DNA from: Brevibacterium sp. S111
Lineage (GTDB): Bacteria; Actinomycetota; Actinomycetes; Actinomycetales; Brevibacteriaceae
Assembly (NCBI RefSeq): GCF_004745075.1
Contig: NZ_RHFH01000001.1
Coordinates: forward strand, 248,001-312,000
DNA: 64,000 nucleotides
Reading direction: 5' to 3'
Shown here: piece by piece, positions 45,239 through 56,498 of the stretch
Layout: each line of letters starts with the position of its first letter
Numbering within the stretch: the first letter of the stretch is position 1
The notes under the pieces: model-generated
What the model saw: only the letters and a program-made list of their open reading frames with translations
Told to the model about the DNA's origin: nothing
The model's database searches: none
Made by a program: the position numbers and the translations under genes

Positions 45239-46948
45239 ATGACGGACGACCGTCCCGCCACCTCGACGCGCCACGCTCAGCGTCACCTCGACCGCCGATC
45301 GCTCCTCGGACTCGGTCTCGGTTTCGGCACACTGCTCACCCTCAGCGCCTGCACACCACGGGACGCCGGTTCCCTCGCGGACGGCGAACCCGTGCGCGGT
45401 GGGGTGCTCACCTACTTCGAACCGCAGACCTGGACGCTGCTCTACCCGCCGTCGGTCGGCTTCTATCCCAACGGCGGAATCATGAACAACATCTCCGCCC
45501 GCCTGCTGTGGCAGGACCCGGAGACGCTCGACCTGCACCCCTGGCTGGCCACCGAGCTGCCGGAGATCGACGCCGAGGCCAGGACCTACACCTTCACCAT
45601 CCGTGAGGGAGTGACCTACTCGGACGGTTCGCCGCTGACTCCGGCGAACGTCGCGAGGAACTTCGACCTCTTCGGCCGTGGCGACGAGTCACGCACCCTG
45701 CCGGTGTCCGAACAGATCTCGAACTACGAACGCAGCGAAGTCCTTGATGACCACCGAGTGCGATTCCATTTCTCCGCCCCGTCCCCCGGCTTCGCCCAGG
45801 CGACCTCGACGATGAACGCAGGACTGCTCGCCGACTCCACCCTCACCCTCGACGCCGAAGGCTTCGGCCCCGGCGGAGCCACGCAGATCCACACCTGCGG
45901 CCCCTTCCACATCACCGCCGAGACGATCGGCACGAAGCTGTCTGTCCGCGCCCGGGAGGACTACGACTGGGCGCCCCCGCACCTGGACCATCAGGGCCGA
46001 GCCCACCTCGACGGCATCGACTACCTCGTCAACAACGAATACTCGGTGCGCATCGGAGCCGTGATCTCCGGGCAGGGCGACGGCGTCCGCGACGTCCAGG
46101 CACCGGACGAGTCACGCGTGACCGAGCAGGGACTGCGCCTCTTCGCGAAAGCGACGAACGGGATCAACAACAGCATCAACTTCCGCTTCCGCCACGATCT
46201 GCTCGCCGATGTCGACGTCCGGCGGGCGCTCATCGCCGCCATCGACCGCCAGGAGATCGTCGACAAGCTCTTCACCCCGAACTACCCGCTGGCCACCGGG
46301 CTGCTGGCCAAGGGCGCGATGGGCTACACGGATCAGTCGGGTTCCTGGGAATACGACCCGGACAGAGCCAACCGACTCCTCGATGAGGCCGGGTGGAGCG
46401 AACGCAGCGGGCAGGGCTACCGCGTCAAGGACGGGCAGCCGCTGGCCCTGACGGTGAATATCGCACTGCCGCAGCCGCGTTCGAACGAAGTCCAGACCCT
46501 CATCCAACAGCAGCTGCGTCGCGTCGGCGTGCGCCTGTCGATCAACCCCGGCGACCAATCGAAGCAGACTCTCGACGCCCTCGACCTCGATACCGTGCAG
46601 ATCTACCACTCGATGGTTGCCCGTGCCGACTTCGACAACCTGCGCTCGAACTACTCCTCGGTCAACCGCGATGTCTTCCTCAACGGCGCCGACCGCACGG
46701 ATGCCGCCGACGGTTCGATCGATGCGAAGGTCGACGAACTCCTCGAAGCCCTGGCCTCCGAGCCCGATCATGAGAAACGTCAGCAGGCCGCCGAGGCGGT
46801 CCAGAACTACCTCGTCGAGCAGGCCTACGTGCTGCCGTTCTTCGAGGAGCCGCAGGTCTTCGCCTTCCGCCGCCGCGTCCACGGCTTCACCACCGAACCC
46901 GTGGGCCGGCCCGACTTCTACAGCACCTGGCTGGCAGGAGAGAAATGA
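45239..46948 (+). CDS. Oligopeptide-type ABC transporter substrate-binding lipoprotein
   Basis: The 569-residue protein has a twin-arginine signal with lipobox (RRSLLGLGLGFGTLLTLSAC) and the SBP_bac_5 (OppA/DppA) fold: TYTFTIREGVTYSDGSPLTPANV and LRSNYSSVNRD. It resembles the KPN_01854-type binding proteins whose operons carry a luciferase-like monooxygenase, as here. The solute is unknown. The permease start overlaps its stop by 4 bp. Confidence 0.92.
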   Translation: MTDDRPATSTRHAQRHLDRRSLLGLGLGFGTLLTLSACTPRDAGSLADGEPVRGGVLTYFEPQTWTLLYPPSVGFYPNGGIMNNISARLLWQDPETLDLHPWLATELPEIDAEARTYTFTIREGVTYSDGSPLTPANVARNFDLFGRGDESRTLPVSEQISNYERSEVLDDHRVRFHFSAPSPGFAQATSTMNAGLLADSTLTLDAEGFGPGGATQIHTCGPFHITAETIGTKLSVRAREDYDWAPPHLDHQGRAHLDGIDYLVNNEYSVRIGAVISGQGDGVRDVQAPDESRVTEQGLRLFAKATNGINNSINFRFRHDLLADVDVRRALIAAIDRQEIVDKLFTPNYPLATGLLAKGAMGYTDQSGSWEYDPDRANRLLDEAGWSERSGQGYRVKDGQPLALTVNIALPQPRSNEVQTLIQQQLRRVGVRLSINPGDQSKQTLDALDLDTVQIYHSMVARADFDNLRSNYSSVNRDVFLNGADRTDAADGSIDAKVDELLEALASEPDHEKRQQAAEAVQNYLVEQAYVLPFFEEPQVFAFRRRVHGFTTEPVGRPDFYSTWLAGEK

Positions 46949-48042
46949 TCCTCGACACCCGCTATCTCATCGTCCGCCTGGGCCAAGCGGTCCTGGTCCT
47001 CCTCCTCGCGTTCACCGCGGCGTTCATCCTGCTCAGCCTCATCCCCGGCGACGGCGTCACCGCCCGCTTCGCCGATCCCACGTTGGGCCTCTCCCCTGAA
47101 CAGATCGCCGAGATCCGAGAGGCCACCGGCGCCGACGACTCGTGGTTCGGACGCTATATCACCAGCCTGACCGGATTCCTCACCGGCAACTTCGGCTATT
47201 CGGTCCAGACCGGCGCGGCCGTATCGACGATCATCTCCGCGGCCCTGCCCTCGACCGCGGTGCTCGCGATCTCCGGGTTCGTCACCGCCCTCGTCCTCGC
47301 CGTACTCATCGCCGTCTTCGCGACCTACGGCCCGGCCACCGGGCCGCTGTCGCGAGTGCGTCGGGTTCTCGACTCGGTGCCCAGTCTCTTCATCTCGATC
47401 CCCGTGTTCTGGCTCGGAATCCTGCTCATCCAGGTCTTCTCCTTCCAGCTCGGAATCGTCTCGGTCGTCGATGCCGGCCCCGCCGAAGCGCTCGTGCTGC
47501 CGACCCTGACCGTGGCGGTCCCGCTCTCGGCTCCGATCGCCCAGGTGCTCATCCGCTCCATCACCGAGGTGCAGGCCTCCGGGTTCGTCAAGGTCACCAC
47601 CGCGAAGGGCGCCTCCGAACTGTGGCTCCTCGTCCACACCGTCGCCCGCAATGCGGTGCTGCCGGGACTGACGATCATCGGGCTCGTCTTCGGCGAGCTC
47701 GTCGCCGGTGCCGTGGTCACCGAAACCGTCTTCGGCCGCAACGGCATCGGGCTCATCACCGCCCAGGCGGTGACCCACCGCGACAATCCGATTCTGCTGG
47801 CCGTCGTCGTCATCGCCACCTTCGGCTACGTCATCATCAACCTCATCGTCGACCTCCTCTATCCCATCATCGACGTCCGGCTGCGCTCGAAACGCAGCGT
47901 CGCCTCGGTGAGCAGGAGCCTGCGCAGTCACGACGGGCCCACACGACGGGCGCTGACGGCAACCGCGGCGAGCGTCGGCGTCGACCTCGACTGGGATGAC
48001 GATCCCGCGCCCTCCGGAGAGACGAAGGAGAAGAACGCATGA
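46945..48042 (+). CDS. DppB-type ABC permease
   Basis: The 365-residue membrane protein has six hydrophobic segments and the BPD_transp_1 EAA loop (VKVTTAKGASELWLLVHTVARNAVLPGLT). The C-terminal tail of about 50 residues is hydrophilic and longer than usual. Both ends overlap neighbours by 4 bp, so the operon is tightly coupled. Confidence 0.93.
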   Translation: MILDTRYLIVRLGQAVLVLLLAFTAAFILLSLIPGDGVTARFADPTLGLSPEQIAEIREATGADDSWFGRYITSLTGFLTGNFGYSVQTGAAVSTIISAALPSTAVLAISGFVTALVLAVLIAVFATYGPATGPLSRVRRVLDSVPSLFISIPVFWLGILLIQVFSFQLGIVSVVDAGPAEALVLPTLTVAVPLSAPIAQVLIRSITEVQASGFVKVTTAKGASELWLLVHTVARNAVLPGLTIIGLVFGELVAGAVVTETVFGRNGIGLITAQAVTHRDNPILLAVVVIATFGYVIINLIVDLLYPIIDVRLRSKRSVASVSRSLRSHDGPTRRALTATAASVGVDLDWDDDPAPSGETKEKNA

Positions 48043-48911
48043 GCATCACCGATGTCTTCACTCGAGGTCAGGGTGCCGGCCCGCACCGTGCCCGCGCGCA
48101 CGGAACTCGGACGCGCCCCGGGATTCCCCCGGCCACCGTCGTCTCGGCGCTGGTCCTGCTCATCGCCATCGCCTGGGCCCTCGTCCCCGGCCTGTTCACC
48201 CACTACGATCCGAACGACGGCGGGGACACTCCGGCACTGCTGGCACCGAGCCTCGAGCATTGGTTCGGCACCGACCAAACCGGTCGCGATGCCTTCACGC
48301 GCGTCGTCTACGGCGCCTCCCAATCCCTGCTGGCTGCTCTCGTGGCGGTCGGTGTCGGATTGGTCCTCGGTACGACGATCGGGCTCATCGCCGGCACCAG
48401 ACGCGGCTGGCTCGATGATGTGCTCATGCGCCTCGTCGATGTGCTGCTGTCGATTCCCGCGATCCTGCTCAGCCTCTCGATCGTCGTCGTCCTCGGCTTC
48501 GGCACGATCAACGCGGCCATCGCCGTCGGCGTCACGGCGATCGCCCAATTCGCCCGTCTCGCCCGTTCCCAGGCGGTGCAGATCAACACGAGCGACTTCG
48601 TGGCCGCGGCCTACGGCTCCGGCGGCACATTCTTCTCCGTCCTCGTCCGCCACATCCTCCCGAATTCGATCTCTCCGGTGCTGTCGCTGGCGGTGCTGCA
48701 GATCGGATCCGCGATCCTCCAGATCTCAACACTCGGGTTCCTCGGCTACGGCACCCCGCCGCCGACCCCCGAATGGGGCCTCATCATCGCCGAGGGCCGC
48801 AATTTCGTGGCCACCGCATGGTGGCTGACCGTGCTGCCCGGCATCGTGGTCATGGCCATCGTGCTCGCCACCCATCAGATCGGCAACACCCTGCGAAAGG
48901 TGACATCATGA
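48039..48911 (+). CDS. DppC-type ABC permease
   Basis: The 290-residue permease has the N-terminal DppC motif (FGTDQTGRDAFTRVVYGASQSLL), six helices and an EAA loop (FVAAAYGSGGTFFSVLVRHILPNSI). It pairs with the preceding permease. Its start and stop each overlap a neighbour by 4 bp. Confidence 0.94.
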   Translation: MSITDVFTRGQGAGPHRARAHGTRTRPGIPPATVVSALVLLIAIAWALVPGLFTHYDPNDGGDTPALLAPSLEHWFGTDQTGRDAFTRVVYGASQSLLAALVAVGVGLVLGTTIGLIAGTRRGWLDDVLMRLVDVLLSIPAILLSLSIVVVLGFGTINAAIAVGVTAIAQFARLARSQAVQINTSDFVAAAYGSGGTFFSVLVRHILPNSISPVLSLAVLQIGSAILQISTLGFLGYGTPPPTPEWGLIIAEGRNFVATAWWLTVLPGIVVMAIVLATHQIGNTLRKVTS

Positions 48912-50602
48912 CCGGGTCTTCGCTGCTGCGCATCGACGGGCTCTCCGTCGACTACACCCACCGAGGCGGCCCTTCCGTCCCGGCCGTGAGCGAGCTCGAT
49001 CTCGTGGTCCGCCCCGGCTCGATGACGGCCGTGGTCGGCGAATCCGGTTCGGGGAAGTCGACGACGGCCAACGCCGTCATCGGCCTGCTCCCGTCCTCGG
49101 CGCGGGTCACGGCCGGGCGGATCCGCCTCGGCGATCTCGATCTGCTGTCGTTGGGCGCTGCCGGGTGGCGGGGTGTGCGCGGGACGCAGATCGGCTACGT
49201 CCCGCAGGACCCTGGGTCCTCGCTCAACCCGCTGCAGACCATCGGGAAGTCCGTCGCCGAGGCGCTGCGCATCCACCGTCGTGCGAACCGGGCAGAGGCC
49301 CGCGCCCAGGTCATCGAGCTGCTGGCACGGGTCGGCATCGACCGGCCGGAGAAACGGGCCGACCAGTTCCCGCATGAACTCTCCGGCGGGATGCGGCAAC
49401 GGGTGCTCATCGCCGCGGCCATCGCACTGCGCCCGCGCCTGCTCATCGCCGACGAACCGACTTCGGCGCTCGATGTGACCGTGCAGAAGCAGGTCCTCGA
49501 CCTTCTCGACCAGCTGCGGGCCGAGACCGGGATGGGCGTCCTCTTCATCACCCACGACCTCGCCGTCGCCGGGGAGCGAGCCGACGAACTCGCCGTCATG
49601 CACGGCGGGCTCATCGTCGAGTCGGGCCCGGCCGGTCGGGTCTTCTCCCACCCCTCCACCGAGTACGCCTCCCGCCTCATCACCGATGCCCCAGCCCTGC
49701 AGACGAAGGCCCGCCCTGCCCTCGCCGAGGCGGCCGCGCGGACTGCACACCCGTTCGTCTCCGTCGAATCACTCACCCACGTCTTCGACCGCACCGGGGA
49801 TCAGGTCTCCGGTGTCGAAGACGTGGACTTCACGGTGGCCCGCGGCACCACCCACGGCATCGTCGGCGAATCGGGTTCGGGCAAGACGACCACGGGCAAG
49901 GCCCTGGCCGGTTTCCTCACGCCCCAGTCCGGGCAGCTGCGCATCGGCGACTTCGACGCCGCCGAGTTCGGGCGGGGCCGTCCCTCCCGGCAGCGGCGGC
50001 GAGAGTTCCGACGCACCGTCCAGCTCGTGCATCAGAACCCGTTCTCCGCGCTCGATCCCAAGCATTCGATCCGCTCGACCCTGACAGAGCCTCTGCGCAG
50101 CTTCCGCCTCGGCGATCGCACCTCCCGGCCCCGGCTCGTCGCCGAGGCGATGGACCGGGTGGCGCTGCCGGCTGACTTCCTCGACCGCCGTCCCGCCGAA
50201 CTCTCCGGCGGGCAGCTGCAGCGGGTCGCGATCGCCCGTGCCCTCATCGTCGAACCCGAGCTCGTCGTCTTCGATGAAGCGGTTTCGGCTCTCGATGTCA
50301 CCGTGCAGGCACAGATCCTCACCCTGCTCGACGATCTGCAGAGCCAGCTCGACCTCACCTACGTCTTCATCTCCCACGACCTCGCCGTCATCCGTCAGAT
50401 CGCTGATACGGTATCCGTGATGTCGCGCGGGCATCTCATGGAGACCGGCCCGACCGAGGAGATCTTCGCCCGCCCGCGCACGTCCTACACGCGGAGTCTG
50501 CTCGACGCGATCCCCCGTCCCGCGACACTGTCGTCGGACTCACCACCCGCGGACGATCGACCGCTCACCCCGACCCTGCTCACCACGGCAGCAGAAAGCT
50601 GA
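48908..50602 (+). CDS. Fused DppD-DppF ABC ATPase
   Basis: The 564-residue protein joins two complete oligopeptide-type ABC ATPases. Domain 1 has GESGSGKST, ELSGGMRQRVLIA and LLIADEPTSALD; domain 2 (from about residue 285) has GESGSGKTT, ELSGGQLQRVAIA and LVVFDEAVSALD. In domain 2 the usual DEPTSALD reads DEAVSALD. The ATG at 48908 overlaps the permease stop; the longer frame is spurious. Confidence 0.94.
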   Translation: MTGSSLLRIDGLSVDYTHRGGPSVPAVSELDLVVRPGSMTAVVGESGSGKSTTANAVIGLLPSSARVTAGRIRLGDLDLLSLGAAGWRGVRGTQIGYVPQDPGSSLNPLQTIGKSVAEALRIHRRANRAEARAQVIELLARVGIDRPEKRADQFPHELSGGMRQRVLIAAAIALRPRLLIADEPTSALDVTVQKQVLDLLDQLRAETGMGVLFITHDLAVAGERADELAVMHGGLIVESGPAGRVFSHPSTEYASRLITDAPALQTKARPALAEAAARTAHPFVSVESLTHVFDRTGDQVSGVEDVDFTVARGTTHGIVGESGSGKTTTGKALAGFLTPQSGQLRIGDFDAAEFGRGRPSRQRRREFRRTVQLVHQNPFSALDPKHSIRSTLTEPLRSFRLGDRTSRPRLVAEAMDRVALPADFLDRRPAELSGGQLQRVAIARALIVEPELVVFDEAVSALDVTVQAQILTLLDDLQSQLDLTYVFISHDLAVIRQIADTVSVMSRGHLMETGPTEEIFARPRTSYTRSLLDAIPRPATLSSDSPPADDRPLTPTLLTTAAES

Positions 50603-50607
50603 GACCC

Positions 50608-51660
50608 ATGACCAGTCACCCCACCGACCATCAGGCGACGGGCCCGAAGCTCGGATTCTTCACCCGCCTGCTCGAGGACGCCCCGGCCGCGCAACGCTAC
50701 CGCTTCGCCCTCGAGCAGATCGAGACGGCCGAGGACTTCGGCTTCCATTCCGCCTGGGTCGCTCAACACCACTTCTCCGCGGCCGAAGGCGGCCTCCCCT
50801 CCCCGCTCGTCTTCCTCTCCCACGCAGCCGCCCGAACCCGTCGGATCCGACTGGGCACCGCGATCATCACCTTGCCGATGGAGAATGCGGTCCGTGTGGC
50901 CGAAGACGCCGCCGTCCTCGACGAACTCTCGGTCGGACGGCTCGAGATCGGCCTGGGGTCGGGCGGAAATCCGAAGTCCTTCCCCGCCTTCGGCACGAGC
51001 TTCGAGGAACGTCGGGAGACGTTCGCCGACAATCTCGCGACGCTGCGCACCCTGTTCGCCGGCGGGCCGCTTCCCACCGCACACCGGCTCTACCCCGCCT
51101 CGAGTGCCGACCGGGCGAATCTCGACCGGCGACTGTGGCAGGCGACCTTCTCTTCGGGCGGGGCCGGGGCGGCCGGCGCCGCCGGGGACGGGCTCATGCT
51201 CTCGCGAACTCAGCCGCGCCCGCAAGACGATCCCGGGGCCCGCCTCGACGAGGTGCAGCTGCCCGTCATCGACACCTATCTCTCCCAGCTGCCCGACGGG
51301 GTCGAACCGCGCATCCTCGCCTCCCGCACTGCCGTGGTCGCCGATGCCGCAGACCTGCCGCGGCTGCGAGAGATCACCGAACCGGCACTGCGGGCCGAGG
51401 CCGACCGCCTCGTCGGCTATGACACCTCAGGGCTGAGCCTCGACGAGCTCCTCGAAGCCACCGACACCTACCTCGGCACGCCCGAGCAGGTGAGCGAACG
51501 GCTCCACCGTGACCGCGTTCTCGACCGGGCCACGGACGTCAGTTTCCAGGTGCATTCGGTGCCGGCGACGAATGAGACCGCTCTGCGATCGATCGAACTG
51601 CTCGCCACCGAGGTGGCCCCCGCCCTGGGATTCGCCGTGACCAAGGAGCGGGTGCACTGA
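50608..51660 (+). CDS. FMN-dependent luciferase-like monooxygenase (KPN_01858-like)
   Basis: The 350-residue protein has the bacterial-luciferase TIM barrel: GFFTRLLEDAPAAQRYRFALEQIETAEDFGFHSAWVAQHHF and RLEIGLGSGG. It should use reduced FMN and O2 to cleave or hydroxylate a small organic substrate, presumably the compound brought in by the transporter encoded just upstream. The gap to the ATPase gene is 5 bp and to the next gene 1 bp. Confidence 0.88.
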   Translation: MTSHPTDHQATGPKLGFFTRLLEDAPAAQRYRFALEQIETAEDFGFHSAWVAQHHFSAAEGGLPSPLVFLSHAAARTRRIRLGTAIITLPMENAVRVAEDAAVLDELSVGRLEIGLGSGGNPKSFPAFGTSFEERRETFADNLATLRTLFAGGPLPTAHRLYPASSADRANLDRRLWQATFSSGGAGAAGAAGDGLMLSRTQPRPQDDPGARLDEVQLPVIDTYLSQLPDGVEPRILASRTAVVADAADLPRLREITEPALRAEADRLVGYDTSGLSLDELLEATDTYLGTPEQVSERLHRDRVLDRATDVSFQVHSVPATNETALRSIELLATEVAPALGFAVTKERVH

Positions 51661-51661
51661 G

Positions 51662-53029
51662 ATGGCCGACATCATCAACCTCCTCGCGGGGATCGCCGCG
51701 AACGATCCTCTCGATGCCCTCCGTGACCACCGGGCCCAGGCCAAGGAGAACGCACAGCTGAGCTTCGAAGCGCTGCTCGAACCGGCTGATCCGGCCGAAG
51801 TGAGCTACCGCGACCGCTACGCGGTCGCTGCCTTCACCGCAGGCCTGCTCGGGGCTCCGCGCGCCGAGGAGTTCTACCGTGATCTGCTCCGCGACGAAGA
51901 CGAGTCCGCGTCGTGGGCGGTCGCCGAACTCCTCGACGATGCGACCGCGACTGCGGGTGCGGCTGCGGGGCCCGGCCCGGACGACGAGTCCGATTCGGCT
52001 GCGATGTCCGGCGTGCACGGACCGTACGGCATCTACGAATCCTCGGCTCTGGCACAGGAGAGCGTCCCGGGTCCGTGGCTCGCCGCGCGAGAGGCGACGG
52101 CGGACCGTCTCGGCGAGAAGCTTGTGGCCGGACTCGAATTCGCTCATCTGCTCGTGCTCCATCCGCGCGATTGCCGTCCCGGGCATCTCGCGCTCCTGCT
52201 CGAGGCAGGATGGGACGAGGACGGCATCGTCACCCTCGCCCAGCTCGTGTCGTTCCTCAATTTCCAGATCCGCATCAGCACCGGCCTGGCAGCACTGACC
52301 AGTGCGACTCCGACGCCGGACGTTCCCGCACCTCGGACTCCGGGCTCGTCGGACGATCACTCGGACGACACCTCCACCTCGGCACAGGCGGAGCGGGCAC
52401 TGAGCCACGTCGGGGACCGGGTGAAGACCCATCCGACACTCAAACGGCCCGAGCTGTTCCAGCAGGCCGGGCTCGGCTGGGTGCCGTGGATCGCCCCCGT
52501 CGCCGAGGCGGATCTCACCGATGCCCAACGTGATGCCCTCGTCGAGGCGGGACGGGCGAAGAACCCCTATTTCCGTCTCCTCGCCCGCGATCCGGCGGCA
52601 TTGAAAGCGCGCACACTGACCGATTTCGACATCTTCTTCAACACCACTGACGGTGTGGGTCGGGCCGAACGCGAACTCGCAGCCACTGCGGCCTCGCGGC
52701 TCAACGGCTGCCTCTTCTGCGCCTCGATCCACGCGGATCGGGCCACCGAGGAATCGGGCCGACGGGATCTCGTGCAGCGGCTGCTCGATGAGGGCATCGG
52801 TACGACGTCCCGCCTCGGCGATCCGGTGTGGGATGCCGTCGTCGATGCCTCGGTTGCGCTCACACTGACCCCGCAGTCCTTCGGACCCGATCACGTTGCC
52901 ACGCTGCGTCAGGCCGGGCTCGACGACGCGGACATCATCGATGTCCTCGGCTGCGCGGCGTTCTTCAACTGGGCGAATCGCCTCATGCTCTCGCTCGGTG
53001 AGCCGGAGCTGCTGAAGCCGGGGAAGTGA
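51662..53029 (+). CDS. Two-domain alkylhydroperoxidase/CMD-type protein
   Basis: The 455-residue protein contains two carboxymuconolactone decarboxylase-like domains. The N-terminal one (about residues 1-220) has HPRDCRPGHLALLLEAGWDEDGIVTLAQLVSFLNFQIRI and no CxxC. The C-terminal one (about 240-450) has the active CxxC and His in NGCLFCASIH. In other genomes these appear as separate Avi_7170-like and Avi_7169-like proteins beside the same monooxygenase; here they are fused. It may remove peroxide made by the flavin enzyme. Confidence 0.87.
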   Translation: MADIINLLAGIAANDPLDALRDHRAQAKENAQLSFEALLEPADPAEVSYRDRYAVAAFTAGLLGAPRAEEFYRDLLRDEDESASWAVAELLDDATATAGAAAGPGPDDESDSAAMSGVHGPYGIYESSALAQESVPGPWLAAREATADRLGEKLVAGLEFAHLLVLHPRDCRPGHLALLLEAGWDEDGIVTLAQLVSFLNFQIRISTGLAALTSATPTPDVPAPRTPGSSDDHSDDTSTSAQAERALSHVGDRVKTHPTLKRPELFQQAGLGWVPWIAPVAEADLTDAQRDALVEAGRAKNPYFRLLARDPAALKARTLTDFDIFFNTTDGVGRAERELAATAASRLNGCLFCASIHADRATEESGRRDLVQRLLDEGIGTTSRLGDPVWDAVVDASVALTLTPQSFGPDHVATLRQAGLDDADIIDVLGCAAFFNWANRLMLSLGEPELLKPGK

Positions 53030-53081
53030 CCGTCTTCACGGTAGTGCGGCAACTTCCAGCGTTATGCGGCAGCGATAGTAC

Positions 53082-53127
53082 GGTCGATCCACGGCGTTCT
53101 GGGCGGGCAGAACGCCGTGGATCGACC
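53082..53127. terminator. Bidirectional hairpin between convergent genes
   Basis: A 20-bp perfect stem (53082-53101 and 53108-53127; arm begins GGTCGATCCACGGCG) with a GGCGGG loop separates the monooxygenase operon from the convergent DUF779 gene. No T-run is present. Confidence 0.7.
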
Positions 53128-53170
53128 AGATAATCGTGCAGTGGCGCCGATCGCGCGGATGAGCCCCGCC

Positions 53171-53589
53171 TCAGGCGACGTCCATGAGCGTCGAGCGGAT
53201 GATGAAGCGGTTGCCCGTCGGTGATTCGACGCTGAAGCCGCCTCCTCGTCCCGGCACCACATCGATGGTCAGATGCGTGTGCTTCCAGTACTCGAACTGC
53301 TCGGTCGACATCCAGAAGTCCAGTCCGGCCTTCTCGGAATCTTCGATGGGCAATTCGAAGTGGCCCAGCAGCACGTCGGCCTCCGACGTGAGGAAGTCCC
53401 CTTCGGGGAAGCACATCGGCGACGATCCGTCACAGCATCCGCCGGACTGATGGAACATGAGCTGCCCGTGCTTGTCGACGAGGCCGGCGAGCAGGTCGAC
53501 GGCGGCTTGAGTCATCGCCACTCGCGATCTCCCTTCGCCTTCGATCGTCGGTGTCGATTCGAGAACGGCTGTTTCGGCTGTATCACTCA

Positions 53590-53590
<1 letters not shown>
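53171..53590 (-). CDS. DUF779 protein
   Basis: The 139-residue protein has the DUF779 signature GGCCDGSSPMC, HLTIDVVPGRGGGFSVESP and a cysteine-rich likely metal site. Members are encoded beside ExaC-type aldehyde dehydrogenases and have no known reaction. Its start overlaps the dehydrogenase stop by one base, so the pair is coupled. Confidence 0.9.
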
Positions 53591-55113
<1,523 letters not shown>

Positions 55114-55305
55114 GACACTCCTTCGTGTGAGTCCATCCGCTCGGATTCCTCTGTCACGCCCGATGCACTGACCGGCGTCCACCGAGTCGATGGATAACGT
55201 CCTCTCACCATAGGCCGGACTGTCCGACGGGACAATAGGTCGGCGGTTCTCGGCAGAGAGTTCGTCCGCAGGCAGAACGGTGCGCTGCACGTGTCTCCTC
55301 GCGCC

Positions 55306-55932
55306 TCAGACCGCGATGATCGAACCGTTTGAGGGCAGGGACCCTCTGAACGATATTCGCCGAGCGGCGGCTCGCTCGATATCGGAGCCGTCGAGCGCTT
55401 GAACGTGCAGATGAGGTTCCGTGCTGTTGCCCGAGTTCCCGCAGCGGCCGATCTCCTGACCGACATGCACATCCTGACCCGGTCGAACCCGAGCACTGCC
55501 CCGCTGCAGATGGCACAGAGCCACGATTCCACCGGAGCTCTTGATCATCACATGGTTTCCGGCCAGCGCCCGCCACCCCGCTTCGGCACGCCTGCGCTGA
55601 GTCAGCGCATAGCCGAGTGAGGGCAGGCCCCGATAGGCAGGATGATCGAATTCGGAATCGTGGACGGTCATCACCGTCCCATCGGTCGGGGCGAGCACGG
55701 AACGGCCGAAGCCTGTGAAATTCCCTGGAGGCTCAGACCGCAACAGCGATCCGAGAGTGAAGACCGCCGACCTCCCTGCGTCGTCGACCGGTACGAAGTC
55801 GATGCTGAAGGAGGTCGCGAACATCGTTGTACCATGACTCGGCACGCGATCGGCCGGGCTGTTCTGTACCAGCCAACGACCGGTGAAGGGGAACTCCAGG
55901 TCGAGACTTGCCGCTTCCATCGGATCCGTCAT
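55306..55932 (-). CDS. M23-family (LytM-like) peptidase domain protein
   Basis: The product is about 208 residues without an evident signal peptide. The lysostaphin-type fold is seen in ADRVPSHGTTMFATSFSIDFV (zinc His and Asp), RVRPGQDVHVGQEIGRCGNSGNS and the terminal EPHLHVQ. Members cut peptidoglycan cross-bridges, but a form with no signal peptide may have another role. Start 55932 overlaps the GNAT stop by 4 bp; Met5 is an alternative. Confidence 0.8.
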   Translation of the reverse strand: MTDPMEAASLDLEFPFTGRWLVQNSPADRVPSHGTTMFATSFSIDFVPVDDAGRSAVFTLGSLLRSEPPGNFTGFGRSVLAPTDGTVMTVHDSEFDHPAYRGLPSLGYALTQRRRAEAGWRALAGNHVMIKSSGGIVALCHLQRGSARVRPGQDVHVGQEIGRCGNSGNSTEPHLHVQALDGSDIERAAARRISFRGSLPSNGSIIAV

Positions 55933-56498
55933 CGTCCGCGTCCAGTTCGCCGAATGGCAGCATAGAGAACCATATCCCTGCGCTCCCTGCCGATCATCTG
56001 ATGGCCTGCCAGCACGCCTTCTCGCACGTAACCGGCGTGTTCTGCCGTTCGCAGTGACGAGACATTCCACGGTTCTATGAAGAGTGTGACTCTGTACAGA
56101 CCAGGAATCGTCCACGCGAATTCGGTCAGCAGTGCCAGCGCCTCGCTCGCAAGTCCCTGTTTCCTCTGCGAAGGAACGATCGCATACCCTGCAGTCGCGC
56201 GCCCTTCCCCCAGCTCCTTCAGCCACAAGCCGCAATGACCGACAGCGTCGTCATCCGTCCGTCTGGCTATCGTGAATGAGAAACCGGTTCCCTCGCGATT
56301 CCTCTTCTGCTGGCGACTCAGCCACGCCTTCGCCTGCTGCTCCGTCGCGCAGCTCGGCAGCGATCCCGTCAGAGGCACATAGGGATCGGTCGAGAGTTCA
56401 CGCGCCATTGCACTGTCTCGCGCTTCCACCGCTCGCAGGCGAACTCGACCACGAGCAGGAGACGTCGCCGGCCAGGGCGGAATTGCGGAGCTCGTCAT
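55929..56498 (-). CDS. RimJ/RimL-like GNAT acetyltransferase
   Basis: The 189-residue protein has the GNAT order: RVRLRAVEARDSAMARELSTDPYVPLTG, the acetyl-CoA motif IVPSQRKQGLASEALALLTEFAW and IEPWNVSSLRTAEHAGYVREGVL. It resembles ribosomal-protein N-terminal acetyltransferases; the target is unknown. It overlaps the M23 gene by 4 bp and starts at the end of the broken GNAT gene. Confidence 0.84.
   Translation of the reverse strand: MTSSAIPPWPATSPARGRVRLRAVEARDSAMARELSTDPYVPLTGSLPSCATEQQAKAWLSRQQKRNREGTGFSFTIARRTDDDAVGHCGLWLKELGEGRATAGYAIVPSQRKQGLASEALALLTEFAWTIPGLYRVTLFIEPWNVSSLRTAEHAGYVREGVLAGHQMIGRERRDMVLYAAIRRTGRGR

Noticed and set aside
45239..53029. Natural-product biosynthetic cluster around the luciferase-like monooxygenase
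   Set aside because: There are no synthetase, synthase or tailoring genes beyond a transporter, one flavin enzyme and a CMD protein; uptake and catabolism fit better.
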